From: Pycnococcus provasolii
Lineage: Eukaryota > Chlorophyta > Pseudoscourfieldiophyceae > Pseudoscourfieldiales > Pycnococcaceae
Assembly: GCA_938743325.2 (NCBI GenBank)
Contig: OW568874.1
Location: 1 to 64,000, forward strand
Length of the DNA: 64,000 nt
Reading direction: 5' to 3'
A program made the position numbers and the translations under genes. The notes beneath the pieces are model-generated. The model saw nothing but the letters and a program-made list of their open reading frames with translations. It did no database searches and was not told where the DNA came from. Shown here piece by piece: positions 1 to 11,930 of this stretch. How positions within the stretch are numbered: position 1 is the first letter of the stretch; each line of letters begins with the position of its first letter.

Positions 1-52
1 CCTAAACCCTAACCCTAAACCCTAAACCCTAAACCCTAACCCTAAACCCTAA
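1..52 (+). repeat. Terminal telomere repeat
   Basis: The first bases alternate CCCTAAA and CCCTAA units. This is the C-rich strand of a plant/green-algal (TTTAGGG) telomere with interspersed TTAGGG-type units. C-rich repeats reading 5'->3' at position 1 mean the window begins at a left chromosome end. The array is short here, probably cut by assembly. Confidence 0.95.
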
Positions 53-251
53 CCCCAAACAGCTTTGGGACCGGTGCCCTAACCTTCGGGACCGGTGCCC
101 TAACGTTTGGTCAGTGACTCGACTTTGGCAAGTGACTCGACGTGAAAAAAAGATATGGTAATATTGGCATTGGCTGGTCATAAACCAACCCAAACTAGCT
201 ATGGGACCGGTGCCCTAACCTTTGGGACCGGTGCCCTAACGTTAACCGTAA
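53..251. repeat. Subtelomeric spacer with duplicated block
   Basis: A block of 47 bp occurs twice, at 61-107 and 197-243, nearly identical. Each copy holds two copies of GGGACCGGTGCCCTAAC. Between the copies is a short unique segment with a repeated 'AGTGACTCGAC' motif. No gene is visible. Confidence 0.85.
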
Positions 252-437
252 CCCTAACCCTAACCCTAACCCTAACCCTAACCCTAACCCTAACCCTAAC
301 CCTAACCCTAACCCTAACCCTAACCCTAACCCTAACCCTAACCCTAACCCTAACCCTAACCCTAACCCTAACCCTAACCCTAACCCTAACCCTAACCCTA
401 ACCCTAACCCTAACCCTAACCCTAACCCTAACCCTAA
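252..437 (+). repeat. Internal CCCTAA array (31 units)
   Basis: A homogeneous run of 31 CCCTAA hexamers, unlike the mixed 7-mer/6-mer terminus. The two arrays are separated by the duplicated spacer. The uniform hexamer could reflect replication slippage or a past telomere healed by a different template register. Confidence 0.95.
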
Positions 438-500
438 TTGTAACCCTAATTGTAACCCTAATTGTAACCCTAATTGTAACCCTAATTGTAACCCTAATTG
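432..500 (+). repeat. Degenerate telomeric 12-mer array
   Basis: Five full copies and one partial copy of CCCTAATTGTAA follow directly on the hexamer array. They look like a telomere-derived variant that was itself amplified in tandem. Confidence 0.9.
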
Positions 501-689
501 CCAGGCTGGCAGTTTGACCCATATGTTTGAAAAAAAAATTCGCCTGCGGTATGCGGACGACCGTCGGCCAGCGTCGTGCAGAACGAAGCCAATAATAACA
601 GCCATTTTTTTGAACCCGCCGTTTCCGGCGATATCTTGCTATATAACCAAGTAGTGCGGTGATTTGGTTTCGTGCCAACGCTTGGTCGA
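501..689. other. Subtelomeric spacer, nothing recognised
   Basis: This is unique DNA between the telomeric arrays and the retroelement fragment. I see no convincing coding region, RNA gene or repeat. Confidence 0.6.
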
Positions 690-1200
690 ATTCTGATTAA
701 GCTGGAAGCCTTGTGGTGTCTCCCGGCACGCTAAATACGTCTTTGAATTCATTAAGCAGTTGCAGAAACTCCTCATGTCGTTCAGCAGGTAATGTTCCCA
801 CATCCACATCTTGGCCCAAGAATTGAACTGAAGATGTCACTGCATTCATATCTTGACGTTTCCAATCTGGCTGTAGAACAACTTTAGAGCCATTCTCCAA
901 TTTGACCGTTACCTCGTTCTTTTCGAAGTCGTCAGTGGCACGTATCATCTGCAAGAAGTCTCTCCCAAGCAGCACATCGTATCTCGAACTCAACTCAGAT
1001 ACAAAGAAATCGTATCCATATTCGGCCAGTTGTTTATCTTTCAAATCGACTGCCAAGGTAAGCATCCCCTTAGAAGTCGAGCTGGTATCATTGGCCATTG
1101 AGAAGAATGAATAATCTCTAGTTCGTATCTGAGCTTCCCATTGAGTTGGCAGAATCCGTGTTGATATTATCGTTGCATTCGCTCCTTCATCGAAAAAAGA
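690..1200 (-). mobile_element. Ty3/gypsy-type retroelement fragment (protease/RT junction)
   Basis: Reading on the minus strand gives a retropepsin-like stretch with a flap-to-C-terminal block 'YDVLLGRDFLQMI'. It is followed by 'LLNEFKDVFSVPGDTTRLP', which matches the linker and first residues of Ty3/gypsy reverse transcriptase. This is established family knowledge applied by eye. Only this short part of pol is present, with no RT core, integrase or LTR nearby, so it is a broken, old insertion in subtelomeric DNA. It may be related to the larger element at the other end of the window, but the parts do not overlap, so this cannot be tested here. Confidence 0.75.
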
Positions 1201-1713
1201 AATAAAGCAAAAAGGGAAACCAAAAGTAGTCGGGGTTTAGTCAAAAAGTATACATTAGTCAAAAAGTATACCATTATATATATTTTGGGAACCACCGGAG
1301 TTGGGGGAGGACATCAGCGGATGGAACACGGCGAAGGTGATACTAGATATAGCAGCAGGGAAGTTCACGGGTGCCTACTAATCTTGCTACCAACGCATCA
1401 CAGCGTCGTGCGACGTGTAACAAGAAATGCACGTTATGACGAAGTTATGATTCCTCCTGAACCAATCGCCCCCCAAATAAAGACGGCACGACTGCCACGA
1501 CAATGAGAAGAGATTTCATCTTTTGGACGGGACAGCGCCACAGCGGGCATGGTAGAAAGAAGAAGATCAGGTCCGAGAAGAAGATCTGTAACTTACGCAC
1601 GTTTGCGCATTGTACCTACCTTTTCGGGGAAAAAACAAAAACTGAGAGTATTATTCATCTATTATTCAAATTTATTATTCAAAGGTATTATTCAAAGGTA
1701 ATTATTTTTATAA
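1201..1713. other. AT-richer intergenic region with short repeats
   Basis: About 0.5 kb between the retroelement fragment and the 3' end of the giant secreted-protein gene. It holds a direct repeat of GTCAAAAAGTATAC (about 1240 and 1258) and a tandem TATTATTCAAA-like repeat (about 1650-1698) just beyond the gene's stop codon. The latter may lie in its 3' UTR. A small open frame at 1503-1820 is not supported by any recognisable sequence. Confidence 0.5.
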
Positions 1714-4700
1714 TCACCCATAGTAGTGCCCACTTGCGCCAACGCCGTCGTAGTATGAATTGTAGTAGCCTAATGCCTTGTTGTTGTATGCACCGCTGTC
1801 TCGACGACGATATGGATTGAAGTTGTTGGGCTGCTGCAACATCCGCGGACCAGCCATCGTGGGGAGATTGTAAGGAATTCTTGTCGTCGGCTGAGCGTAA
1901 CGCAGTGGCGACGATTGAGGCCGCATCAAGCCGAACGATTGAACTTCATGACGTAAAGGCGGCGGTGGCACAGGCGGTTCGGGAGGTGGAGCAGGTGATG
2001 ATGACGACACGGCAGTAGCCGATTCCTTCGCAGCAGCAATCGTGCTGAGAGCTTGCACCGCGGCACGAAGTCTTGCCTGCAGATCTTCTCTGTTTCTTGT
2101 GTTTGTGGAAGAAGAAGCAATGACACCAGCCTCCACGTCGTCAGCATCCCGTCTAATTGGGCGTGAAGCAGCCAAGTCATCTTCAGATGCAAGCGCGGAC
2201 ATTCCGCGTTCCAGCCAGGATTCTCGATCCCACGTAATCGCCGATGCATCCACTTCGTTGACCTGTCCTTGAACCTCCACCAGCTGCAGGTGAGGTTGAT
2301 GAGCCCTACGCCAAGCTGCGCGAAATGCGCTCGAACTCAGTGCATCGCGAGTCATCTCGTTGCTCGATCCTGAACAGGATGAGTCAATGGTAGCTTCCAC
2401 GCGTGCTTTCATCAATTCAATGGACACACCCGAGCTCCGAGGAGCGCGCAAAGCACGCCGCAATTGATTTGTCAGCATGGATGTATCCGAAGAAAGCTGT
2501 GATGATTGAGCATCCGCCAGAGTTGCAAATGGTACTTCGACTGTCAGCATGATCTCAGAAAGTGGCACGGCGCTAGACGAAGGCGTTGTGCCCGGGTATC
2601 CCGGATGCTGCATTTGGCGGATGCGGGGTGAACCAATTGCAAGATCGCCAAACGTCGCATCCATCGTGTCCGCAATCGCTAGCTCTTGTTCCGTTTTCCA
2701 CAACCAACGTGGAATTCCAGCCACCCTTGCGTCAACCACAAGGTGAACGGCATGCAGTGTTGCCATGCAGATGGAAAGCTTACCATTGTCGTGAAGCGAC
2801 AGTGCACCGGCAAGCGCATCCATATTCAAATTTTTCGATGTTCCAGGAGCTAAAACAACACGATGCCGAGCACTAAGCACGGCATTGTCACCACGAGAAG
2901 CAGATGCATCGGAAGGCAACAGAATTTCCATATTCACATCGTGCTCTCCGCCAAACATCTGCGATAAAGCCAAAGACAAATCCCGTTGTGCAGAAGTCAG
3001 CAGATCCGTTCTGTTCGTGTCGACATGAACATCCGATGACGCATGAGCCGTCTCGTACGAGTATTCATTTGATGCATCCATGTCACTCATGCTCGTGCTT
3101 TCCATGACATCCCCACGTAATTCTCCAGCAAACATAGAAAGCTCAGACGCCATATTCACAAAATTTTCTTGTGGACGAATCGATGGTGCCAAAGCAGAAG
3201 AAGCATTGACAATGCCGTCTGCAGGTATCGAAGAAACAGCAACATCAACTTCGGTCGTAGTCGGCGGCGGCTGCGGCGTTGCAGCCGCATCCGACGTGTC
3301 CTCTTCCATATCAGCGCTCGGAGCGACAGCTACATCTATGCTCTGCGCGAATACCTCCGCCGCCGCCGATGACTCCTCAGACAATACAGGCGCCAACGTG
3401 GTGATGCTTGTTGTAGAGCTCGTGCTCGTCGATCGGGTGGCATGCGGAAACACAAGACCCATCCCACGACGAATCAGATCCAAGAAGGTATCGCCTGTAG
3501 TCGCCGTGTCGCGATCGTCTTGCACGAGCTCGGAAGCGAGACTCAAATCGTCGCTCGACTCCGCGCTCTCGTCATGCTCGACCAGCGCGCTGAGCCGAGC
3601 CAGGTTGGGACTGATCACCGAAAGGTCGCGAACAGCCACCTCAGCTTCTGTCGTCGTCGTCGTCGTACTTGTGGTAGTCGTGCTGCTCGAGGACGATGGC
3701 GTCAACGTCACCTCAGCTTCTGTCGTCGTTGTCGTCGTCGTCGTCGTCGTGCTGCTCGAGGAAGATGGCGTCAACGTCACCTCAGCTTCTGTCGTCGTAG
3801 GCGGTGTCGTCGTTGTCGAAGTCGAAGTCGAAGTCGAAGTCGAAGTCGAAGTCGAAGTCGAAGTCGAAGAGCTTACCATAGGCTTAGATACAGGAGCATG
3901 CACAGCCGCATCCGATGTGTCCTCATCCACATCATCAGCGCTCGGAGCGACAGCCATACCAATGCTCTGCGCGAATACCTCCGCCGCCGCCGATGACTCC
4001 TCAGACAATACAGGCGCCAACGTGGTGGTGCTTGTTGTAGAGCTCGTGCTCGTCGATCGGGTGGCACGCGGAGACGCAAGACCCGTCCCACGACGTATCA
4101 GATCCAAGAAGGTGTCGCCTGTACTCGCCGTGTCGCGATCGTCTTGCACGAGCTCGGAAGAGAGACTCAAATCGTCGCTCGACTCCGCGCCATCGCCACG
4201 ATCGACCAGCGAGCTGAGCCGAGCCAGGTTGGGACTGATCACCGAAAGGTCGCGAACAGCCACCTCAGCTTCTGTCGTCGTCGTCGTCGTACTTGTGGTA
4301 GTCGTGCTGCTCGAGGAAGATGGCGTCAACGTCACCTCAGCTTCTGTCGTCGTTGTCGTCGTCGTGCTGCTCGAGGAAAATGGCGTCAACGTCACCTCAG
4401 CTTCTGTCGTCGTCGTCGTCGTCGTCGTCGTTCTGCTCGAGGAAGATGGCGTCAACGTCACCTCAGCTTCTGTCGTCGTTGTCGAAGTCGAAGTCGAAGT
4501 CGAAGTCGAAGTCGAAGTCGAAGTCGAAGTCGAAGTCGAAGTCGAAGTCGAAGTCGAAGAGCTTACCACAGGCTTAGATACAGGAGCATGCACAGCCGCA
4601 TCCGATGTGTACTCATCCACATCATCAACGCCCGGAGCGACAGCCATACCAATGCTCTGTGCGAATACTTCACTGGATGATGCATTATTCAAAACTAGCG

Positions 4701-7700
4701 GAATTGTGGTCGAAGTAGTTGAACTTGTGGTTGAGACATCGGATATGCTTGTATGCAATACCGGTACGTGTGTAGAAAGCTCTGAATCAATCGAATCATC
4801 AGCATACCAGCTTGCTCCTGGCAACATGTTTACGCCTTCGCCGGATAACATCGGCACATGTAAAGCACCTTGTACACCTGTAGACGGTGTATACTCTTCG
4901 GAATCAACGCCTGGAGCAAGATCAATGTCCACATGCTCGCGAACAGCCACCTCAGCTTCTGTCGTCGTGGTTGCCGTACTTGTGGTAGTCGTCCTAGTCG
5001 AGGACGATGGCGTCAACGTCACCTCAGCTTCTGTCGTCGTCGTCGTCGTCGTCGTCGTCGTACTGCTCGAGGAAGATGGCGTCAACGTCCCCTCAGCTTC
5101 TGTTGTCGTAGGCGGTGTCGTCGTTGTTGATGTCGAAGTCGAAGTCGAAGTCGAAGTCGAAGAGCTTACCACAGGCTCAGATACAGGAGCGTGCACAGCC
5201 GCATCCGATGTGTACTCATCCACATCATCAACGCCCGGAGCGACAGCTACATCTATGCTCTGCGTGAATACCTCCGCCGCCGCCGATGACTCCTCAGACA
5301 ATAAAGGCGCCAACGTGGTGGTACTTGTTGTACTGCTCGTGCTCGTCGATCGGGTGGCACGCGGAGACACAAGACCCGTCCCACGACGTATCAGATCCGA
5401 GAAGGTATCGCCTGTATCCGCCGTGTCGCGATCGTCTTGCACGAGCTCGGAAGCGAGACTCAAGCCGTCGCTCGTTTCCGCGCTGTCGTCATGGTCGACC
5501 AGCGAGCTGAGCCGAGCCAGGTTGGGACTGATCACCGACTGCTCGCGTACCGCCACCTCAGCTTCTGTCGTCGTCGTCGTCGTACTTGTGGTAGTCGTCC
5601 TAGTCGAGGACGATGGCGTCAACGTCACCTCAGCTTCTGTCGTCGTCGTCGTCGTCGTCGTGCTCCTCGAGGAAGATGGCGTCAACGTCACCTCAGCTTC
5701 TGTCGTCGTCGTCGTCGTTGTCGTGGTGCTGCTCGAGGAAGATGGCGTCAACGTCACCTCAGCTTGTGTTGTCGTAGGTGGCGTCGTCGTTGTCGAAGTC
5801 GATGTCGAAGTCGGTGTCGAAGTCGAAGTCGAAGTCGAAGTCGAAGTCGAAGTCGAAGTCGAAGTCGAAGTCGAAGTCGAAGAGCTTACCACAGGCTCAG
5901 ATACAGGTGCATACACAGCCGCATCCGATGTGTACTCATCCACATCATCAACGCCCGGAGCGACAGCCATACCAATGATCTGCGCGAATACCTCCGCCGC
6001 CGCCGATGACTCCTCAGACAATACAGGCGCCAACGTGGTGGTACTTGTTGTACTGCTCGTGCTCGTCGATCGGGTGGCACGCGGAGACACAAGACCCATC
6101 CCATGACGAATCAGATCCGAGAAGGTATCGCCTGTATCCGCCGTGTCGCGATCGTCTTGCACGAGCTCGGAAGCGAGACTCAAGCCGTCGCTCGTTTCCG
6201 CGCTGTCGTCATGGTCGACAAGCGAGCTGAGCCGAGCCAGGTTGGGACTGATCACCGACTGCTCGCGAACAGCCACCTCAGCTTCTGTCGTCGTCGTCGT
6301 CGTACTTGTGGTAGTCGTCCTAGTCGAGGACGATGGCGTCAACGTCACCTCAGCTTCTGTCGTCGTCGTCGTCGTCGTCGTGCTCCTCGAGGAAGATGGC
6401 GTCAACGTCACCTCAGCTTCTGTCGTCGTCGTCGTCGTTGTCGTGGTGCTGCTCGAGGAAGATGGCGTCAACGTCACCTCAGCTTGTGTTGTCGTAGGTG
6501 GCGTCGTCGTTGTCGAAGTCGATGTCGAAGTCGGTGTCGAAGTCGAAGTCGAAGTCGAAGTCGAAGTCGAAGTCGAAGTCGAAGTCGAAGTCGAAGTCGA
6601 AGTCGAAGTCGAAGAGCTTACCACAGGCTCAGATACAGGTGCATACACAGCCGCATCCGATGTGTACTCATCCACATCATCAACGCCCGGAGCGACAGCC
6701 ATACCAATGCTCTGCGCGAATACCTCCGCCGCCGCCGATGACTCCTCAGACAATACAGGCGCCAACGTGGTGGTGCTTGTTGTACTGCTCGTGCTCGTCG
6801 ATCGGGTGGCACGCGGAGACACAAGACCCATCCCATGACGAATCAGATCCGAGAAGGTATCGCCTGTATCCGCCGTGTCGCGATCGTCTTGCACGAGCTC
6901 GGAAGCGAGACTCAAGCCGTCGCTCGTTTCCGCGCTGTCGTCATGGTCGACCAGCGAGCTGAGCCGAGCCAGGTTGGGACTGATCACCGACTGCTCGCGA
7001 ACAGCCACCTCAGCTTCTGTCGTCGTCGTCGTCGTACTTGTGGTAGTCGTCCTAGTCGAGGACGATGGCGTCAACGTCACCTCAGCTTCTGTCGTCGTCG
7101 TCGTCGTCGTCGTGCTCCTCGAGGAAGATGGCGTCAACGTCACCTCAGCTTCTGTCGTCGTCGTCGTCGTCGTCGTCGTCGTGCTGCTCGAGGAAGATGG
7201 CGTCAATGTCACCTCAGCTTCTGTTGTTGTCGTAGGTGGCGTCGTCGTTGTCGAAGTCGAAGTCGAAGTCGAAGTCGAAGTCGAAGTCGAAGTCGAAGTC
7301 GAAGTCGAAGTCGAAGAGCTTGAGGATACCATAGGCTCAGATACAGGTGCATGCACAGCCGCATCCGATGTGTCCTCATCCACATCAGCGCTCGGAGCGA
7401 CAGCCATACCAATGCTCTGCGCGAATACCTCCGCCGCCGCCGATGACTCCTCAGACAATACAGGAGCCAACGTGGTGGTGCTTGTTGTAGAGCTCGTGCT
7501 CGTCGATCGTGTAGCACGCGGAAACACAAGCCCCGTCCCACGACGTATCAGATCCGAGAAGGTATCGCCTGTGCCCGCCGTGTCGCGATCGTCTTGCACG
7601 AGCTCGGAAGCGAGCCTCCAGCGGTCGCTCGACTCCGCGCCATCGCCACGATCGACCAGCGAGCTGAGCCGAGCCAGGTTGGGACTGACGACCGACTGCT

Positions 7701-7882
7701 CGCGTACCACCACCTCAGCTTCTGTCGTGGTTGTGGTTGTGGATGTCGTCGTCGTCGGCAGCGGGGGCGCAGGCGTTCTGGAAGACGATGGCGAGGACAC
7801 TGCCACAGCTTTTGTTGTTGTGGTCGTCGAGGTAGAAGAGAAACTTGGCGCCGAAGCGACGACTGCTTCAGTTGTTGTCAAG

Positions 7883-7916
<34 letters not shown>

Positions 7917-9595
7917 GAGGCAAAGGAGCTTCCATAGCCGCAGATGATGCGTCCTCTTCCGCATCAGCGCTCGGAGCGACAGCTACATCTATGCTCTGCG
8001 CGAATACCTCCGCCGCCGCCGATGACTCCTCAGACAATACAGGCGCCAACGTGGTGGTACTTGTTGTACTGCTCGTGCTCGTCGATCGTGTAGCACGCGG
8101 AGACACAAGCCCCATCCCACGACGGATCAGATCCGAGAAGGTGTCGCCTGTGCCCGCCGTGTCGCGATCGTCTTGCACGAGCTCGGAAGCGAGCCTCCAG
8201 CGGTCGCTCGACTCCGCGCCATCGCCACGATCGACCAGCGAGCTGAGCCGAGCCAGGTTGGGACTGACGACCGACTGCTCGCTCACCGCCACCTCAGCTT
8301 CTGTCGTGGTTGTGGTTGTGGTTGTGGATGTCGTCGGCAGCGCCGCTGGAGTCCTGAAAGACGATGGCGAGGACACTGCCACAGCTTCTGTTGTTGTGGT
8401 CGTCGAGGTAGAAGAGAAACTTGGCGCAGAAGCAACGACTGCTTCAGTTGTTGTCAAGGTCGTCGTCGTCGTCGTCGTCGGAGGCAAAGGAGCTTCCATA
8501 GCCGCAGATGATGCGTCCTCTTCCGCATCAGCGCTCGGAGCGACAGCTACATCTATGCTCTGCGCGAATACCTCCGCCGCCGCCGATGACTCCTCAGACA
8601 ATACAGGCGCCAACGTGGTGGTACTTGTTGTACTGCTCGTGCTCGTCGATCGTGTAGCACGCGGAGACACAAGCCCCATCCCACGACGGATCAGATCCGA
8701 GAAGGTATCGCCTGTGCCCGCCGTGTCGCGATCGTTTTGCACGAGCTCGGAAGCGAGCCTCCAGCGGTCGCTCGTTTCAGCGCCATCGCCACGATCGATC
8801 AGCGAGCTGAGCCGAGCCAGGTTGGGACTGACGACCGACTGCTCGCGTACCGCCACCTCAGCTTCTGTCGTGGTTGTGGTTGTGGTTGTGGATGTCCGCG
8901 GCGGCGCCGCTGGAGTCCTGAAAGACGATGGCGAGGACACTGCCACAGCTTCTGTTGTTGTGGTCGTCGAGGTAGAAGAGAAACTTGGCGCCGAAGCGAC
9001 GACTGCTTCAGTTGTTGTCAAGGTCGTCGTCGTCGTCGTCGTCGTCGTCGGAGGCAAAGGAGCTTCCATAGCCGCAGATGATGCGTCCTCTTCCGCATCA
9101 GCGCTCGGAGCGACAGCCATACCAATGCTCTGCGCAAATACCTCCGCCGCCGCCGATGACTCCTCAGACAATACAGGCGCAAGCGTGGTGGTGCTTGTTG
9201 TAGAGCTCGTGCTCGAAGCTCGTGTCGAACGCGGAAACACAAGCCCCGTCCCACGACGTATCAGATCCGAGAAGGTATCGCCTGTGCCCGCCGTGTCGCG
9301 ATCGTCTTGCACGAGCTCGGAAGCGAGACCCCAGCGGTCGCTCGACTCCGCGCCATCGCCACGATCGACCAGCGAGCTGAGCCGAGCCAGGTTGGGACTG
9401 ACGACCGACTGCTCGCGTACCACCACCTCAGCTTCTGTCGTGGTTGTGGTTGTGGATGTCGTCGTCGTCGGCAGCGGGGGCGCAGGCGTTCTGGAAGACG
9501 ATGGCGAGGACACTGCCACAGCTTTTGTTGTTGTGGTCGTCGAGGTAGAAGAGGGACTTGACGCCGAAGCGACGACTGCTTCAGTTGTTGTCAAG

Positions 9596-9629
<34 letters not shown>

Positions 9630-10738
9630 GAGGCAAAGGAGCTTCCATAGCCGCAGATGATGCGTCCTCTTCCGCATCAGCGCTCGGAGCGACAGCTACA
9701 TCTATGCTCTGCGCGAATACCTCCGCCGCCGCCGATGACTCCTCAGACAATACAGGCGCCAACGTGGTGGTACTTGTTGTACTGCTCGTGCTCGTCGATC
9801 GTGTAGCACGCGGAGACACAAGCCCCATCCCACGACGGATCAGATCCGAGAAGGTGTCGCCTGTGCCCGCCGTGTCGCGATCGTCTTGCACGAGCTCGGA
9901 AGCGAGCCTCCAGCGGTCGCTCGACTCCGCGCCATCGCCACGATCGACCAGCGAGCTGAGCCGAGCCAGGTTGGGACTGACGACCGACTGCTCGCGTACC
10001 GCCACCTCAGCTTCTGTCGTGGTTGTGGTTGTGGTTGTGGATGTCGTCGGCAGCGCCGCTGGAGTCCTGAAAGACGATGGCGAGGACACTGCCACAGCTT
10101 CTGTTGTTGTGGTCGTCGAGGTAGAAGAGAAACTTGGCGCAGAAGCAACGACTGCTTCAGTTGTTGTCAAGGTCGTCGTCGTCGTCGTCGTCGGAGGCAA
10201 AGGAGCTTCCATAGCCGCAGATGATGCGTCCTCATCCACATCATCAGCGCTCGGAGCGACAGCTACATCTATGCTCTGCGCGAATACCTCCGCCGCCGCC
10301 GATGACTCCTCAGACAATACAGGCGCCAACGTGGTGGTACTTGTTGTACTGCTCGTGCTCGTCGATCGTGTAGCACGCGGAGACACAAGCCCCATCCCAC
10401 GACGTATCAGATCCGAGAAGGTATCGCCTGTGCCCGCCGTGTCGCGATCGTCTTGCACGAGCTCGGAAGCGAGCCTCCAGCGGTCGCTCGTTTCAGCGCC
10501 ATCGCCACGATCGATCAGCGAGCTGAGCCGAGCCAGGTTGGGACTGACGACCGACTGCTCGCGTACCGCCACCTCAGCTTCTGTCGTGGTTGTGGTTGTG
10601 GTTGTGGATGTCCGCGGCGGCGCCGCTGGAGTCCTGAAAGACGATGGCGAGGACACTGCCACAGCTTCTGTTGTTGTGGTCGTCGAGGTAGAAGAGGAAC
10701 TTGGCGCCGAAGCGACGACTGCTTCAGTTGTTGTCAAG

Positions 10739-10772
<34 letters not shown>

Positions 10773-11899
10773 GAGGCAAAGGAGCTTCCATAGCCGCAGA
10801 TGATGCGTCCTCTTCCGCATCATCAGCGCTCGGAGCGACAGCCATACCAATGCTCTGCGCAAATACCTCCGCCGCCGCCGATGACTCCTCAGACAATACA
10901 GGCGCAAGCGTGGTGGTGCTTGTTGTAGAGCTCGTGCTCGAAGCTCGTGTCGAACGCGGAAACACAAGCCCCATCCCACGACGTATCAGATCCGAGAAGG
11001 TATCGCCTGTGCCCGCCGTGTCGCGATCGTCTTGCACGAGCTCGGAAGCGAGCCTCCAGCGGTCGCTCGACTCCGCGCCATCGCCACGATCGATCAGCGA
11101 GCTGAGCCGAGCCAGGTTGGGACTGACGACCGACTGCTCGCGTACCGCCACCTCAGCTTCTGTCGTGGTTGTGGTTGTGGTTGTGGATGTCCTCGGCGGT
11201 GGCGGCGCCGGCTGAGGCGTTCTGGAAGACGATGGCGAGGACACTGCCACAGCTTCTGTTGTTGTGGTCGTCGTGGTAGAAGAGGAACTTGGCGCCGAAG
11301 CAACGACTGCTTCAGTTGTTCTCAAGGCAGTCGTCGTCGTCGTCGTCGTCGTCGTCGGAGGCAAAGGAGCTTCCATAGCCGCATCCGATGTGTCCTCATC
11401 CACATCAGCGCTCGGAGCCACAGCCATACCAATGCTCTGCGCGAATACCTCCGCCGCCGCCGATGACTCCTCAGACAATACAGGCGCAAGCGTGGTGGTG
11501 CTTGTTGTAGAGCTCATGCTCGAAGCTCGTGTCGAACGCGGAAACACAAGCCCCATCCCACGACGGATCAGATCCGAGAAGGTATCGCCTCTGTCCGCCG
11601 TGTCGCGATCGTCTTGCACGAGCTCGGAAGCGAGACCCCAGCCGTCCCTCGACTCCGCGCTATCGCCACGATCGATCAGCGAGCTGAGCCGAGCCAGGTT
11701 GGGACTGACGACCGACTGCTCGCGTACCGCCACCTCAGCTTCTGTCGTGGTTGTGGTTGTGGTTGTGGATGTCGTCGGCGGTGCCGCCGGAGTCCTGGAA
11801 GACGATGGCGAGGACACTCCCACAGCTTCTGTTGTAGTGGTCGTCGAGGTAGAAGAGGGACTTGACGCCGAAGCAACGACTGCTTCAGTTGTTGTCAAA

Positions 11900-11930
<31 letters not shown>

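Noticed and set aside
252-500. CRISPR-like regular array
   Set aside because: The repeats are contiguous telomeric units with no spacers, in a eukaryotic chromosome end.
155-678. Open frames of Leu-Thr, Leu-Gly or Val-Arg dipeptides across the telomere array
   Set aside because: Simple translations of (CCCTAA)n; not genes.
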